64,000 nt of DNA from an uncultured Pseudomonadales bacterium (GTDB taxonomy: Bacteria > Pseudomonadota > Gammaproteobacteria > Pseudomonadales > Porticoccaceae): contig CALSRZ010000003.1 of the NCBI GenBank assembly GCA_943788895.1, positions 285,310 to 349,309 of the forward strand. Direction: 5' to 3'. Position numbers and translations under genes: made by a program. Below are positions 50,179 to 61,677 of the stretch, in pieces; position 1 is the stretch's first letter, and every line of letters begins with the position of its first letter. The notes beneath the pieces were generated by a model. The model was not told the origin of the DNA. It saw nothing but the letters and a program-made list of their open reading frames with translations, and did no database searches.

Positions 50179-51002
50179 GAGCAGCCCAGCGTAATACGCT
50201 CGAGACCGTTGAGATCAGCGCGGGTTTCCACTGCGCTAAAACCCGCCTGACGAAATAATTCGCGAACTGCAGGGCCCTGTTGATAGCCATGCTCGACCAT
50301 CAACCAGCCTCTGTCGGCAAGGTAATTGACACTCTCGGCTATCAATAGCCGCAGATCATCTAAACCATCAGACCCTGAGACCAGCGCCGAAGCGGGCTCA
50401 AAACGCACATCGCCCTGAGTTAAATGCCGGTCGCCATCTTCTATATAGGGAGGGTTGCTAACAATCAGATCAAAGCGCTGGGCTGGAATTTCTGCAAACC
50501 AACTACTCTGGAATATCTCTACATTTTCAAACTCGTAGCGCTGACAGTTGGCGCTGGCAAGCTGCACCGCTCTCGGCATCAGATCCACGGCGCTAATCTG
50601 CCACTGGCTGCGCTCACTGGCCAGCGCCAGGGCAATAGCGCCAGTACCGGTGCCAAGATCAAGAGCTTTAGCCTGCCGGGGAAGATCCAAATCAAGGGCA
50701 GTTTCTACCAATAATTCAGTTTCCGGACGCGGTATCAATGTGTCTGGCGAAACCTTTAGGTCGAGGGTCCAAAAACCCTGAGTGCCAATCAGATAGGCAA
50801 CCGGCTCACCCTCGATACGCCGCTCTAGCAGCTGCTCAAATTGCTCTTCAACAGCACTGCTGAGTTCGCGATCGGGCCAGGTTTTAAGATAGCTGCGATC
50901 GACATCGAGCACATGGCAGAGCAATAGTTCGCAATCCACTGTTGCTGTGTCGCTGAGATAGTTACGCTGAACAGCAGATTGAAGAACCTGAGAAATATTC
51001 AT
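50175..51002 (-). CDS. prmC: Peptide chain release factor N5-glutamine methyltransferase
   Basis: LIPRPETELLVE, LDLGTGTGAIALAL, IVSNPPYI. Confidence 0.97.
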   Translation of the reverse strand: MNISQVLQSAVQRNYLSDTATVDCELLLCHVLDVDRSYLKTWPDRELSSAVEEQFEQLLERRIEGEPVAYLIGTQGFWTLDLKVSPDTLIPRPETELLVETALDLDLPRQAKALDLGTGTGAIALALASERSQWQISAVDLMPRAVQLASANCQRYEFENVEIFQSSWFAEIPAQRFDLIVSNPPYIEDGDRHLTQGDVRFEPASALVSGSDGLDDLRLLIAESVNYLADRGWLMVEHGYQQGPAVRELFRQAGFSAVETRADLNGLERITLGCS

Positions 51003-52084
51003 TAGTCGGCAAGGCTGGCTAACTGCTCCGCCTGAAACTCACTGACCAGTGGCTGAACAATCTCATTCAGGGAGCCTTCCATCACTTCAGCTAATTTGTA
51101 GAGAGTAAGGTTGATACGATGGTCGGTGACTCTGCCCTGGGGGAAGTTATAGGTGCGAATACGCTCGGAGCGATCGCCGCTGCCGACCAGACTTTTGCGC
51201 TGCTCAGACTGCTCTTGAGCCGCTGCCTCATCCTGTGCAGCCGTCAGACGAGCCTGGAGTACCGACATAGCTTTGGCGCGATTTTTATGCTGTGAACGCT
51301 CATCCTGGCATTCCACCACGAACCCAGTGGGCAAGTGCGTAATACGGATTGCCGAATCAGTTTTGTTCACGTGCTGACCACCAGAGCCCGAGGCGCGGAA
51401 GGTATCCACACGCAGATCGCCTTTATTGATCTCAATAGCATCTTTCTCGTCGGCTTCGGCCATAATCGCCACGGTGCAGGCAGAGGTGTGAATGCGCCCC
51501 TGGGATTCAGTGTCCGGCACGCGTTGAACCCGGTGCGCACCAGACTCAAACTTAAGCTTGGAGAACACCCCCTGACCAACAATGCGCGCGATAATTTCTT
51601 TGTAGCCTCCGTGGTCGCCCTGGTTTTCGCTGATCACTTCAACTTTCCAGCGTTGGGTTTCAGCAAAGCGGCTGTACATACGGAATAGATCACCGGAGAA
51701 AATCGCCGCTTCGTCGCCGCCAGTTCCGGCGCGAATTTCCAAGAAGACATTTTTCGAATCGTTGGGATCTTTGGGCAACAAGAGCTTTTGCAAATCCAAC
51801 TCCAGCGCTTCGCGCTGAGCTTCACCGCTGCGCATCTCTTCCTGGCCCATCTCGCGCATCTCTGGATCGGAATCCTTGAGCAGCAGCTTGGCCTCGTCAA
51901 TATTCTCCACGACTGCGAGATAGCTCTGGTAGCTTTTAACTACCGGCTCGAGCTCGGCATACTCTTTTGAGAGATCGCGAAAGCGATTCTGGTCGCTGAT
52001 GATATCGCCGTCACTCAGCAGTGCGCCGACTTCTTCATAGCGGTCAGAGAGGTGATCCAGCTTGGATAGAATTGATGCTTTCAT
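51002..52084 (-). CDS. prfA: Peptide chain release factor 1
   Basis: [25 protein letters not shown] (GGQ). Confidence 0.98.
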   Translation of the reverse strand: MKASILSKLDHLSDRYEEVGALLSDGDIISDQNRFRDLSKEYAELEPVVKSYQSYLAVVENIDEAKLLLKDSDPEMREMGQEEMRSGEAQREALELDLQKLLLPKDPNDSKNVFLEIRAGTGGDEAAIFSGDLFRMYSRFAETQRWKVEVISENQGDHGGYKEIIARIVGQGVFSKLKFESGAHRVQRVPDTESQGRIHTSACTVAIMAEADEKDAIEINKGDLRVDTFRASGSGGQHVNKTDSAIRITHLPTGFVVECQDERSQHKNRAKAMSVLQARLTAAQDEAAAQEQSEQRKSLVGSGDRSERIRTYNFPQGRVTDHRINLTLYKLAEVMEGSLNEIVQPLVSEFQAEQLASLAD

Positions 52085-52189
52085 TGATTTTCCGTATTTC
52101 GTTAATTGGCCAGCTGGCCACGATAAAAATAGTTAAATGGGTTCATCTTCTAATGAGAGTTGCAGGGTCTGTCAGCTATTAAAACTTAG

Positions 52190-53446
52190 CTAACGCTTCT
52201 TATCTAGACCAAACAGCTCGTGGGTAGCGTGAATGGTTTCATCGCTGCCCTCTTCGCCGGCCTGTTTAAGGCGGGTGGTGGGTTTGTGCATCAGCTTATT
52301 GGTCAGGTTGCGCGCCAGCGTGGCGATAACCGACTCTGAGTCCTGGCCTTTCTGTAAAGCGGTTAACGCCTTATCAACTTCTTCATCACGAATTTTTTCG
52401 ACACTGTCGCGGAAGGCGCGAATGGTATCCACAACTGCCAGTGAACGCTGCTGACGCGACCAGTCCTCGGCTTCCTGATCAATAATTTCCTGGGCAACAT
52501 CGGCGGCGGTCTGACGGGCGCGAAGGTTGTCCTGAATCACTTCCTGGAGATCGTCCACTGTATATAAGTAGACGTCAGCCAGCTCCTCGACTTCGGGTTC
52601 GATATCTCGCGGTACGGCGATATCGACCATAAAGATCGGCTTGTGTTTGCGTTTTTTAAGCGCCGACTCTACCGCGCCCTTGCCGAGAATCGGCAACTGG
52701 CTGGCGGTTGAAGAGATAACGATATCGGCCTGGGGCAGATAATCGGGAATATCGGATAATAGGATCGCATCGGCAGAAAAGTCCGCTGCCAATTCCTGAG
52801 CGCGGTTAAGGGTGCGATTGGCCACGGTAATGCCGCCGATGTTTTTATCACTCAGGTGCCGGGCAACCAGTTCAATGGTTTCGCCGGCACCAATTAACAG
52901 TGCATGGGCGTCTTTTAAGTCGGCGAAAATCTGTTCTGCGAGGCTGACTGATGCATAGGCGACCGAAACCGGGTTTTGACCTATGGCTGTCTGCGAGCGC
53001 ACGCGCTTGGCAGCGGCGAAGGCATATTGGAAAATCTGGTTTAGGAAGGTTGAAACTGTGCCCGCTTCGCGGCCCACAGCATAGGCAGATTTGATCTGGC
53101 CAAAAATTTGCGGCTCACCCAACACTAGTGAGTCGAGGCCACTGGCGACGCGCATAATATGGCGCACAGCTTGCTGATCGCGATGACAGTAGTAACAGGT
53201 CTGCAACTGCTCAACATCTATATTTTTGTGGTCTGCCAGCCAGGCTAACAGCTGCTCGTCACTGACTTCACCAGAGAGGTATATCTCGGTGCGATTACAG
53301 GTTGAGAGCAGTGCAATTTCATCACCATCTAAATGCGTTAGCGCTTGCTGGAGTGATTCGATAACAATTTCCGGGGCAAAGGCAACCCGCCCGCGGAGAT
53401 CCACGGAGGCGGTTGTATGATTGATGCCAAATGCCAGAATACTCAT
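52190..53446 (-). CDS. hemA: Glutamyl-tRNA reductase
   Basis: FGINHTTASVDLRGRVAF, STCNRTEIY, GEPQIFGQIK. Confidence 0.97.
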   Translation of the reverse strand: MSILAFGINHTTASVDLRGRVAFAPEIVIESLQQALTHLDGDEIALLSTCNRTEIYLSGEVSDEQLLAWLADHKNIDVEQLQTCYYCHRDQQAVRHIMRVASGLDSLVLGEPQIFGQIKSAYAVGREAGTVSTFLNQIFQYAFAAAKRVRSQTAIGQNPVSVAYASVSLAEQIFADLKDAHALLIGAGETIELVARHLSDKNIGGITVANRTLNRAQELAADFSADAILLSDIPDYLPQADIVISSTASQLPILGKGAVESALKKRKHKPIFMVDIAVPRDIEPEVEELADVYLYTVDDLQEVIQDNLRARQTAADVAQEIIDQEAEDWSRQQRSLAVVDTIRAFRDSVEKIRDEEVDKALTALQKGQDSESVIATLARNLTNKLMHKPTTRLKQAGEEGSDETIHATHELFGLDKKR

Positions 53447-53755
53447 CGCTGCTCTTTTTGCTTACCACTCTCTATTCAATGCTATTTCTTGCCACTTACT
53501 ACCAGCTCTTATAGCAGTCTATACTTTCCATACTGTTTAGCATGTATCGACTTAAGCTCTAATCAACAGGTTGTAATTTCAATGGCGGCTAATTTTACAC
53601 GAGTTTTACCTGACTCAGGCCAGCATCGTTAGAAATACAATAAAAAAATAGGTTTGTTCGAGACTAGGCTAATCTTTTATAACAAAAATTGTCACAACTA
53701 CTGCTATCCCAAATAAACTGTAATTAAAATTAAAGGTATTTTCCGAAACTATACG

Positions 53756-55633
53756 ATGAAAAGCCGCCAGACTATTATTTCAGCCCAGCGAGTATTTCTC
53801 ACTCTCGGCATCACAGTGCTGCTGTCGGCCTGTGCAACGGTTTCAGAGACTGTTGATCAAGGGGAGAGCAACATCCATGAAACCACCTCCGAAAGTACTC
53901 TTTATAACAAACCAGATAACAAAGCGGATAACAGCATAAACAGTCCCTTGGAGCCCGCCGAAGTAGCTTTTCCTGAAGAGGTGCTCTATCAACTGCTGGT
54001 AGCCGATATTGCCCTTATCCGCGGTCAGTTTGAATTTTCCCTGGAAAAGTACCTACAGCAGGCCCGCGAAACCCGCGATCTAGCTGTTATTGAGATGGCC
54101 AACCGCATAGCCAGCCATCAGGGTAATACTGAGGCGACAGTGGAAACTGCTCTGCTGTGGCTGGAGGTAATACCCAATCAGGCCATCGCCCACCGTGCGG
54201 CTTTACATGCCTATGCAATGCAGGCGGATCCTCTAAAAGCTCTGCCCCACGCCTATTGGCTATATAAAAATAACGATGATATTGAGGCTTTTTTGGCGGT
54301 GACCAGCATCAGTGAGGGCTCTAAACAGAAACTGTTAGCGTCGCTTATTGAAGCCTATGAAAACCTTGCACTGGAGGCGGACAAGCAGCCCATGGTGAAA
54401 CTGGCCCAGGCGATTTTATACCTTGAGAGTGGCCAGCTTGATACTGCGATTAAAACTGTTGAGCAGTTTTTGCTGCTGGCGCCAGATAATCAGCGCGGCC
54501 TGCTGTTTTTAGTTCAAACACTGCAGCAGCAGGACAGAATGACCGAGGCACTGAGCCGCCTTGAACAGGCCCTGCAGCGAATGCCAGACAACCACAGTCT
54601 GCGCCTGCAATATGCGCGGTTCTTAACAGTCACCGATCGCCCGCAGGCGATTGTTCAGTTTGAAATGCTGCGGCTAAAGAATCCTGATAATCAGCAGGTA
54701 AATTTTTTGCTCGGACTGCTGTATTTAAACCAGGGGGCAACTGCGCCGGCAGTGGATCTGTTTAAGCAGGCATCCAGCGACCCCTCTCTGTATGCAGATG
54801 CCCAGTATCATCTCGGCAGCATTGCCGCTCAACAGGGCGATATAGCTGACGCACTGGCTCACTACCAGCAGGTTCGCAGCGGGCGCAATTACCTGACCTC
54901 CGCTTCACGCTCCGCGCTATTGCTAGCCGAGCTGCAGAGTATGGATATCGCGCGCAACTACCTACAGCAACTTCGCGCCGAACAGCCGGGGCAATCGCCC
55001 TCTCTGTTTCAGATTGAGTCCAATCTTTTACTCGGCAATGACCAGCCGAACCTGGCCTTTACAGTTCTTAGTGATGGCCTGCAAGCCCATCCCAATAACA
55101 CTCTGCTGCTCTACGCGCGATCCATGGTTGCCGAACTGGAGGATAATTTCGAACTTGCAGAACGGGATCTGCGCAATCTGCTGGCTCAGGATGCGGATAA
55201 TTCGGCGGCCTTAAACGCGCTCGGCTACACCATGCTTGTGCATACTGATCGTTATACTGAGGCACACAAATTAATTAAGCGCGCCTATCTGCTCAATCCG
55301 GGGGATCCGGCTATTCTGGATAGTCTCGGATGGGTGCTGTTTGTTCTCGGCGATGCCCAGCAGGCGCTGCCCTATTTGGAGAAAGCCATGGCGATTATGG
55401 TGGATCCTGAAATAGCTGCTCATCTGGGCGAGGTGCAGTGGTTTCTTGGCGATCGACAGGCCGCTGTGCAAACCTGGAAACGCGGGCTTGAGCAGGATCC
55501 AAACCACAAAGCTATTAAAGAGACAATTGAGCGTCACAGAAAACATGCCGAGGATGCACTTGAAGTCGAAGCTTTTGGTATAGAATCTACGCCAACTATT
55601 ATAAATAAGCCCAGTGGCGAGAAAACTCCGTGA
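53756..55633 (+). CDS. Tetratricopeptide repeat lipoprotein
   Basis: Lipobox LSAC; repeated TPR-like helices; upstream of lolB. Confidence 0.9.
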   Translation: MKSRQTIISAQRVFLTLGITVLLSACATVSETVDQGESNIHETTSESTLYNKPDNKADNSINSPLEPAEVAFPEEVLYQLLVADIALIRGQFEFSLEKYLQQARETRDLAVIEMANRIASHQGNTEATVETALLWLEVIPNQAIAHRAALHAYAMQADPLKALPHAYWLYKNNDDIEAFLAVTSISEGSKQKLLASLIEAYENLALEADKQPMVKLAQAILYLESGQLDTAIKTVEQFLLLAPDNQRGLLFLVQTLQQQDRMTEALSRLEQALQRMPDNHSLRLQYARFLTVTDRPQAIVQFEMLRLKNPDNQQVNFLLGLLYLNQGATAPAVDLFKQASSDPSLYADAQYHLGSIAAQQGDIADALAHYQQVRSGRNYLTSASRSALLLAELQSMDIARNYLQQLRAEQPGQSPSLFQIESNLLLGNDQPNLAFTVLSDGLQAHPNNTLLLYARSMVAELEDNFELAERDLRNLLAQDADNSAALNALGYTMLVHTDRYTEAHKLIKRAYLLNPGDPAILDSLGWVLFVLGDAQQALPYLEKAMAIMVDPEIAAHLGEVQWFLGDRQAAVQTWKRGLEQDPNHKAIKETIERHRKHAEDALEVEAFGIESTPTIINKPSGEKTP

Positions 55634-56262
55634 TCCGTATTAGCCTTGTTGCAGTAATTATTCTCCTCAGCACTGCCTGCAGCATGCAGCCGCAAACAGT
55701 AAGCTCGTCATCTTCGGACAACTGGCAGCAACACCAACAGCGTATAGCTCAGCTGCAGGATTGGAAACTGTCGGGAAAACTTGGCTTTCGCGCTCCTCAG
55801 CAGGGAGGCAGTGCCGCTCTGAAGTGGACTCAGGAGAAAGATAATTATCAGCTATTCTTATCCGGGCCCTTTGGCGTCGGCAACGCAAAAATTGTTGGCG
55901 ACGACAAAACTGCCGAGATGCTCTATGGGGATACCCTGTATCGCCAACCTCCAAAACAACTGGCGATGCAACTGACCGGACTGCCACTACCTGTAGACGC
56001 ACTTAGCTGGTGGGCGCGCGGCCTGCCATCACCAACTCAGCCGGCGGCGACAGCTTTGACCACCGGTGCCGATGGGCTGGCTGTCGGCTTTGACCAGGCT
56101 GGCTGGCAGCTTTCATTTAGCCGCTACCGGCAGACCGATGGCGGACTCCTGCCGGGAAAAATAACCGGCAGTCTCAATACAGGTGTAAACAGTAGCAGCG
56201 AAGATAGGAGCTACTCCTTTAAACTGGTAATATCGGGCTGGAAATTTCTCGAAGAAGAATAA
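55630..56262 (+). CDS. lolB: Outer membrane lipoprotein insertase LolB
   Basis: Lipobox LSTAC; LQDWKLSGKLGFRAPQQGGSAALKW; between TPR gene and ispE. Confidence 0.93.
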   Translation: MIRISLVAVIILLSTACSMQPQTVSSSSSDNWQQHQQRIAQLQDWKLSGKLGFRAPQQGGSAALKWTQEKDNYQLFLSGPFGVGNAKIVGDDKTAEMLYGDTLYRQPPKQLAMQLTGLPLPVDALSWWARGLPSPTQPAATALTTGADGLAVGFDQAGWQLSFSRYRQTDGGLLPGKITGSLNTGVNSSSEDRSYSFKLVISGWKFLEEE

Positions 56263-56264
56263 GT

Positions 56265-57140
56265 TTGGCCATGATCCCATCAATCACCCTGCCGGCACCG
56301 CCAAAATTAAACCTGTTTCTACATATTACAGGTCGCCGTGACGATGGTTATCACAACCTGCAAACACTCTTCCAAATACTCGACGGTGGCGACGAGCTTA
56401 CTTTTACGCCGACCCGTGACGGGGAAATCAGCCTCTCACCACAGATTGAAGGAGTCGCCGAGTGCGACAATTTAATCGTTCGCGCAGCTCTGGCACTGCA
56501 ACAGCAGAGTAATTGCTCTCAGGGCTGTATTATCCATCTCGACAAGCGTCTGCCCATGGGTGCCGGGCTCGGCGGCGGCAGCAGCAATGCGGCAACCACA
56601 TTACTGGCCTTAAATAAATTGTGGGGCTGCGACTTAGCGATCGAGAAACTCGCCCAATTAGGCGCGCAACTGGGTGCTGATGTGCCGGTTTTTGTCGAGG
56701 GTTACAGCGCCTTTGCCGAGGGAATTGGCGATCAATTGACGCCAGTGGAGATCCCTGAAAGTTGGTATTTGATTATTACGCCCAATTGCACTGTGTCGAC
56801 AGCGAAAATATTTTCACATCCTCAATTGACAAGGAACACTTCACCCATCAAAATACGCGCCCTCTCAGAGGAGCAGTACAGGAATGACTGCCAGGCTATT
56901 GTTGAAAAGCTCCATCCACAGGTTAAAGAGGTCGTGGATTGGCTTAAAGCATATTCTGAGCCTCTGATGACAGGAACTGGAGCTAGTGTATTTTGTCGCT
57001 GGGCTACTGAAGCTCAGGCCAAAGAGGTTTTATCTAGGGTTCCGCAGCACTGGAATGCGTTTATTGCGCGGGGTGTAAATCACTCTCTGGTGCATCAGAA
57101 GTTGAAAGAGTTTTTTATTGGGGCGTCGCCAAGTGGTTAA
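56265..57140 (+). CDS. ispE: 4-(cytidine 5'-diphospho)-2-C-methyl-D-erythritol kinase
   Basis: PAPPKLNLFLHITGRRDDGYHNLQTLFQ; PMGAGLGGGSSNAATTL. Confidence 0.96.
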   Translation: MAMIPSITLPAPPKLNLFLHITGRRDDGYHNLQTLFQILDGGDELTFTPTRDGEISLSPQIEGVAECDNLIVRAALALQQQSNCSQGCIIHLDKRLPMGAGLGGGSSNAATTLLALNKLWGCDLAIEKLAQLGAQLGADVPVFVEGYSAFAEGIGDQLTPVEIPESWYLIITPNCTVSTAKIFSHPQLTRNTSPIKIRALSEEQYRNDCQAIVEKLHPQVKEVVDWLKAYSEPLMTGTGASVFCRWATEAQAKEVLSRVPQHWNAFIARGVNHSLVHQKLKEFFIGASPSG

Positions 57141-57193
57141 GGCACCGGGTTTTGATCCCGGCATCGGAGGTTCGAATCCTCCCGCCCCAGCCA
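57119..57193 (+). tRNA. tRNA-Gln (anticodon TTG), CCA encoded
   Basis: Acceptor TGGGGCG/CGCCCCA, T-loop GGTTCGAATCC, anticodon loop TTTTGAT. Confidence 0.95.
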
Positions 57194-57225
57194 ATTACTA
57201 AAACTATGATACTAGGAATCCGCTC

Positions 57226-58167
57226 GTGGCAAGATTAATGGTCTTCTCTGGAAATGCGAATCCAGAACTGACAAAGCAAATCGCTCGGCAGTTAGGTGTT
57301 GCACCTGGCAAAGCTACCGTTGATATCTTTTCAGACGGCGAAATAAATATTGAGATCCACGAGAATGTTCGCGGAAACGACGTATTTGTTGTGCAGCCAA
57401 CCTGTGCTCCAACCAACCGCAATCTCATGGAATTAGTTCTGATGATCGACGCGCTGCGTCGCGCATCAGCAGCACGTATCACCGCAGTTGTACCCTACTT
57501 TGGCTACGCTCGCCAGGATCGCCGAGTGCGCTCCGTACGTGTACCTATCAGCGCTAAAGTCGTCGCTGATATGCTCTCTAATGCAGGTGTTGACCGGGTA
57601 CTTACCGTCGACCTCCACGCAGAACAGATTCAGGGCTTTTTCAACTGTACAGTTGATAACGTCTATGGCGCCCCCGTATTGCTCGGCGATATTGAGCGTC
57701 AAAACCACAAAAATTTACAGGTTGTCTCTCCAGATATCGGCGGTGTTGTTCGCGCCAGAGCTGTGGCTAAACATCTGGGCTGTGATCTGGCGATTATCGA
57801 CAAACGTCGTCCCTCAGCTAACCAGACTGAAGTGATGAACCTGATTGGTGAGGTTACTGACCGCACCTGTGTATTGGTCGATGATATCGTCGATACTGCC
57901 GGCACCCTGTGTAAGGCTGCCGAAGCACTGAAGAAAAACGGTGCCACTAAAGTTGTTGCCTACGCCACTCACGCAGTTTTGTCTGGCGGCGCAATTGATA
58001 ATATTAAAAACTCTCAGTTGGACGAATTGGTAGTTACCAACAGTATCCCACTGAGTGATGAAGCTAAAAAATGCGGCAAGATTCGTACACTGCAGCTGGG
58101 CAAATTGCTCGGTGAGTCCGTTCGTCGCATTAGCAATGAAGAATCTATCAGTGCAATGTTTGATTAA
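57226..58167 (+). CDS. prs: Ribose-phosphate pyrophosphokinase
   Basis: [49 protein letters not shown]. Confidence 0.98.
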   Translation: MARLMVFSGNANPELTKQIARQLGVAPGKATVDIFSDGEINIEIHENVRGNDVFVVQPTCAPTNRNLMELVLMIDALRRASAARITAVVPYFGYARQDRRVRSVRVPISAKVVADMLSNAGVDRVLTVDLHAEQIQGFFNCTVDNVYGAPVLLGDIERQNHKNLQVVSPDIGGVVRARAVAKHLGCDLAIIDKRRPSANQTEVMNLIGEVTDRTCVLVDDIVDTAGTLCKAAEALKKNGATKVVAYATHAVLSGGAIDNIKNSQLDELVVTNSIPLSDEAKKCGKIRTLQLGKLLGESVRRISNEESISAMFD

Positions 58168-58287
58168 GACGTTTGACTAAATCTTCGGATTAGCCAACAA
58201 ACACTGTTACAAACGCCTCATTCCGAGGCAATAAAACTCCATTACAGGTCTGGTCGCGGTCTGTTTTGGCATAACTTGGAGACTATT

Positions 58288-58947
58288 ATGTCTACTGATT
58301 TAACGTTACAAGCGAAAGGTCGCGAGGATACAGGGAAAGGTGCGAGCCGCCGCCTGCGTCGTCTGGCCGGAGAAATCCCAGCCATCATTTACGGTGGTGG
58401 TAAGAAAAAACCAGCTCAGATCACTCTGGTCCACAAAGATGTGATGAAATCACTCGAGAACGAAGCATTCTACTCACAGATTCTTACTCTCGATGTCGAT
58501 GGAAAATCTGAAGAAGTAATTCTTAAAGATGTTCAGCGTCACCCGGCAAAGCCTATTGTTTTGCATATGGACTTCCTGCGCATCAGCAAGAATACTCAGC
58601 TGACAACTAAAGTGTCTATCCACTTTATCAATGAAGATGTTTGCGTAGGCGTTAAAGTTGGCGGCGGTATTGTTGCTCACAGCATGACCGAGCTGGATAT
58701 CCAGTGTCTGCCAAAAGATCTGCCTGAATTTGTCGAAATTGATATGGCTGAAGTAGACCTTGGCCAGACTCTGCACATCTCAGATATCACTCTACCTAAG
58801 GGTGTTGAGAGCGTTGCCCTGAGCCATGGTGCTGATCACGATCTACCCGTTGTATCTGTCAACAAGCCTAAGGCTGCTCCTATCGAAGATGATGAAGTAG
58901 CACCTGAAGCTGAAGAAGGCGATACTGAAGAGGCAAGCGAAGAGTAA
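58288..58947 (+). CDS. rplY: 50S ribosomal protein L25 (CTC-type long form)
   Basis: LTLQAKGREDTGKGASRRLRRLAGEIPAIIYGGG; acidic C-terminal tail. Confidence 0.95.
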   Translation: MSTDLTLQAKGREDTGKGASRRLRRLAGEIPAIIYGGGKKKPAQITLVHKDVMKSLENEAFYSQILTLDVDGKSEEVILKDVQRHPAKPIVLHMDFLRISKNTQLTTKVSIHFINEDVCVGVKVGGGIVAHSMTELDIQCLPKDLPEFVEIDMAEVDLGQTLHISDITLPKGVESVALSHGADHDLPVVSVNKPKAAPIEDDEVAPEAEEGDTEEASEE

Positions 58948-58956
58948 TCTTCTGAC

Positions 58957-59562
58957 TTGCCCATCAAGCAGGCCCTGACATTGGACACGCCCGTTGAGTT
59001 AATCGTAGGGCTGGGAAATCCCGGCTCTAAATACGATCGGACGCGTCATAATGCCGGGGCCGACTTGGTTCTGGAATTCGCGAAATCCCAGCATGTCGAA
59101 CTCAAGCAAGAGAGCAAGTTCTTTGGTGACACGGCAAAAGTCAGCATAGATAACAGAGATGTTCGACTGCTGATTCCGAGTACTTTTATGAACCTCAGCG
59201 GCCAGTCAATTGCCGCCCTAGCGGGTTTTTACCAGATACCGCCAGCAGCTATTCTGATTGTTCACGATGAACTGGATTTGTCCCCGGGTACTGCGCGCTT
59301 TAAAAAAGGTGGCGGTCACGGCGGTCATAACGGTTTGCGGGATAGCATACAGAGACTCGGCAACAGCAAAGAGTTCGCACGATTGAGAATTGGTATAGGC
59401 CATCCCGGCAATGCCAAACAGGTTGCCGACTATGTGCTTAAAAAGCCATCGCCGAGCGATCAACAACTTATCAGCAACAGCATAGATGATGCACTGCGCG
59501 CCCTACCCCTAGCCATTAGTGGTCAGTGGGAAAAAGCCATGCATGAGCTTCACACTGCTTAA
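58957..59562 (+). CDS. pth: Peptidyl-tRNA hydrolase (TTG or internal start)
   Basis: LIVGLGNPGSKYDRTRHNAGADLV; GGGHGGHNGLRDSI. Confidence 0.96.
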   Translation: MPIKQALTLDTPVELIVGLGNPGSKYDRTRHNAGADLVLEFAKSQHVELKQESKFFGDTAKVSIDNRDVRLLIPSTFMNLSGQSIAALAGFYQIPPAAILIVHDELDLSPGTARFKKGGGHGGHNGLRDSIQRLGNSKEFARLRIGIGHPGNAKQVADYVLKKPSPSDQQLISNSIDDALRALPLAISGQWEKAMHELHTA

Positions 59563-59598
59563 ATACAAAGCCATATAACTTGGCACAAGGAATTTACT

Positions 59599-60690
59599 AT
59601 GGGTTTTAACTGCGGAATTGTGGGCCTTCCCAATGTCGGCAAATCAACGCTGTTTAATGCATTGACCAAAGCTGGCATCAGTGCCGAGAACTTCCCGTTC
59701 TGCACCATTGAGCCCAACACCGGCATTGTGCCGATTCCCGATCCCCGTCAGGACAAAATTGCCGCGATCGTCAACCCCGAACGTCTGGTTCCAACCAGTA
59801 TGGAATTTGTTGATATCGCCGGCCTGGTTGCTGGAGCCTCTAAGGGCGAAGGCCTGGGCAACCAGTTTCTCGCCAATATTCGTGAGACCGATGCTATCGC
59901 CCATGTGGTGCGCTGCTTTGACGATGAAAATGTTATTCACGTCGAGGGCACTATCAGTCCCCCAGACGATATTGATGTTATCAATACCGAACTGGCCCTG
60001 GCCGATCTCGACAGCGCGGAAAAAGCTCTGCTGAGACTCTCCAAAGCCGCCAAAGGCAAAGATAAAGATGCGGTAGCTCTCAAAGAGGTGGTAGACAAAA
60101 TCCTACCCCACCTCAATGAAGCCAAACCACTGCGCTCTTTAGCGCTGACAGAAGACGAGTTAAAGCTGCTCAGACCCCTGAGCATGCTAACCCTCAAGCC
60201 GACCATGTATATTGCCAATGTCGACGAGGAAGGTTTTGAAAATAACCCCTATCTCGATGCGGTAAGAGCGATTGCCGAGCAGGATGGCTCCATCGTTGTG
60301 CCAATTTGCAATAAACTCGAAGCGGAAATTGCCGAACTCGAAGATGACGAGAGAGATGAATTCCTCGAAGAGATGGGCATGGATGAACCGGGACTCAACC
60401 GCGTAATTCGCGCCGGTTACGGCCTGCTTGGACTGCAGACTTACTTTACCGCCGGCGTCCAAGAGGTTCGCGCCTGGACAATTCCAGTGGGCGCAACAGC
60501 ACCACAGAGTGCAGGAAAGATTCACACAGACTTCGAAAAAGGCTTTATCCGCGCCGAAATTATTGGTTACGATGACTATATCGACGGCAATGGTGAACAG
60601 GGAGCAAAAGATGCGGGCAAATGGCGTCTTGAAGGCAAAGACTATATTGTTAAAGACGGAGACGTTATCCACTTCCGCTTTAATGTCTAA
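59599..60690 (+). CDS. ychF: Redox-regulated ATPase YchF
   Basis: [36 protein letters not shown]. Confidence 0.98.
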   Translation: MGFNCGIVGLPNVGKSTLFNALTKAGISAENFPFCTIEPNTGIVPIPDPRQDKIAAIVNPERLVPTSMEFVDIAGLVAGASKGEGLGNQFLANIRETDAIAHVVRCFDDENVIHVEGTISPPDDIDVINTELALADLDSAEKALLRLSKAAKGKDKDAVALKEVVDKILPHLNEAKPLRSLALTEDELKLLRPLSMLTLKPTMYIANVDEEGFENNPYLDAVRAIAEQDGSIVVPICNKLEAEIAELEDDERDEFLEEMGMDEPGLNRVIRAGYGLLGLQTYFTAGVQEVRAWTIPVGATAPQSAGKIHTDFEKGFIRAEIIGYDDYIDGNGEQGAKDAGKWRLEGKDYIVKDGDVIHFRFNV

Positions 60691-60708
60691 ATACGCCTGG
60701 CGTATTCT

Positions 60709-61632
60709 ATGAGCCGAGTTTCCGGACGCTGGAAACTCGGGCTTCTACTGGCCTTAACCACGGCCTGCCTGTGGGGTGTTCTACCCATTGCCCTCAAAGG
60801 CGTAATGGTAACTCTGGATCCGATCACCACAACATTCTTTCGCTTCGCTATCGCCGCAGCGCTATTGAGTCCCTATATCGTTTTCCGATTGCGGATCAAA
60901 ACTGCTCTTAACCCCGGCCGTTTTCGATCAGGAAAGCTTTTACTGCAACTGCTAGTCGCCGGGTTACTGCTAACTGGCAATTATGGCTTGTATATTCTCG
61001 GCCTAAACAGAACCACTGCCGAAGCCACCCAGTTAATGATTCAAGTGGCCCCGATGCTGCTGTTGCTCAGTGGTCTCTGGGTATTTGGCGAGCGCTTCTC
61101 ACGCGCCCAGTGGTTAGGGTTTTCGACCTTCTTCAGTGGCCTGCTAATGTTTTTCTACCCGCACTTTTACGGGCTGTTTGTCGCCATGAATGACTACGGT
61201 GTGGGTGTGCTAATGGTGCTTTTGGCCGCGGTGTTATGGACCGGGTACGCTATCCTGCAAAAATTTCTGCTGCGGGAATTTAGCTCCCAAGAAACCATGC
61301 TGGTGTTTTACTGGATTGGCGCACTGGCATTTTTGCCATTTACCGATTTCAGCAGCCTGCCACAGCTAACCAACCTGCAGTGGTGGCTCTTGCTGTTCTG
61401 CGGCCTAAACACCTTGATTGCCTACGGCAGTTTTGCCGAAGCCATGGTGCATATCGAAGCCTCCAAGGTAAGCACTGTACTGGCACTAACACCGCTGATT
61501 ACCTTCGCGATAGTACATACAATTCCATTTAGCGGACTGGCTGTCGAACCCTTAACCCCACTATCAATAAGCGGTGCCATTTTGGTGGTGGTTGGCTCTA
61601 TGGTCACTGCGCTCAACAAAGTAAAAGGCTAA
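60709..61632 (+). CDS. EamA/DMT family transporter
   Basis: Ten-TM hydrophobic pattern; TTACLWGVLPIALKGVM. Confidence 0.92.
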   Translation: MSRVSGRWKLGLLLALTTACLWGVLPIALKGVMVTLDPITTTFFRFAIAAALLSPYIVFRLRIKTALNPGRFRSGKLLLQLLVAGLLLTGNYGLYILGLNRTTAEATQLMIQVAPMLLLLSGLWVFGERFSRAQWLGFSTFFSGLLMFFYPHFYGLFVAMNDYGVGVLMVLLAAVLWTGYAILQKFLLREFSSQETMLVFYWIGALAFLPFTDFSSLPQLTNLQWWLLLFCGLNTLIAYGSFAEAMVHIEASKVSTVLALTPLITFAIVHTIPFSGLAVEPLTPLSISGAILVVVGSMVTALNKVKG

Positions 61633-61677
61633 ACTGCAATTTCGAACTGCTGATTTAATAACCAAAGGCCTCTATCA

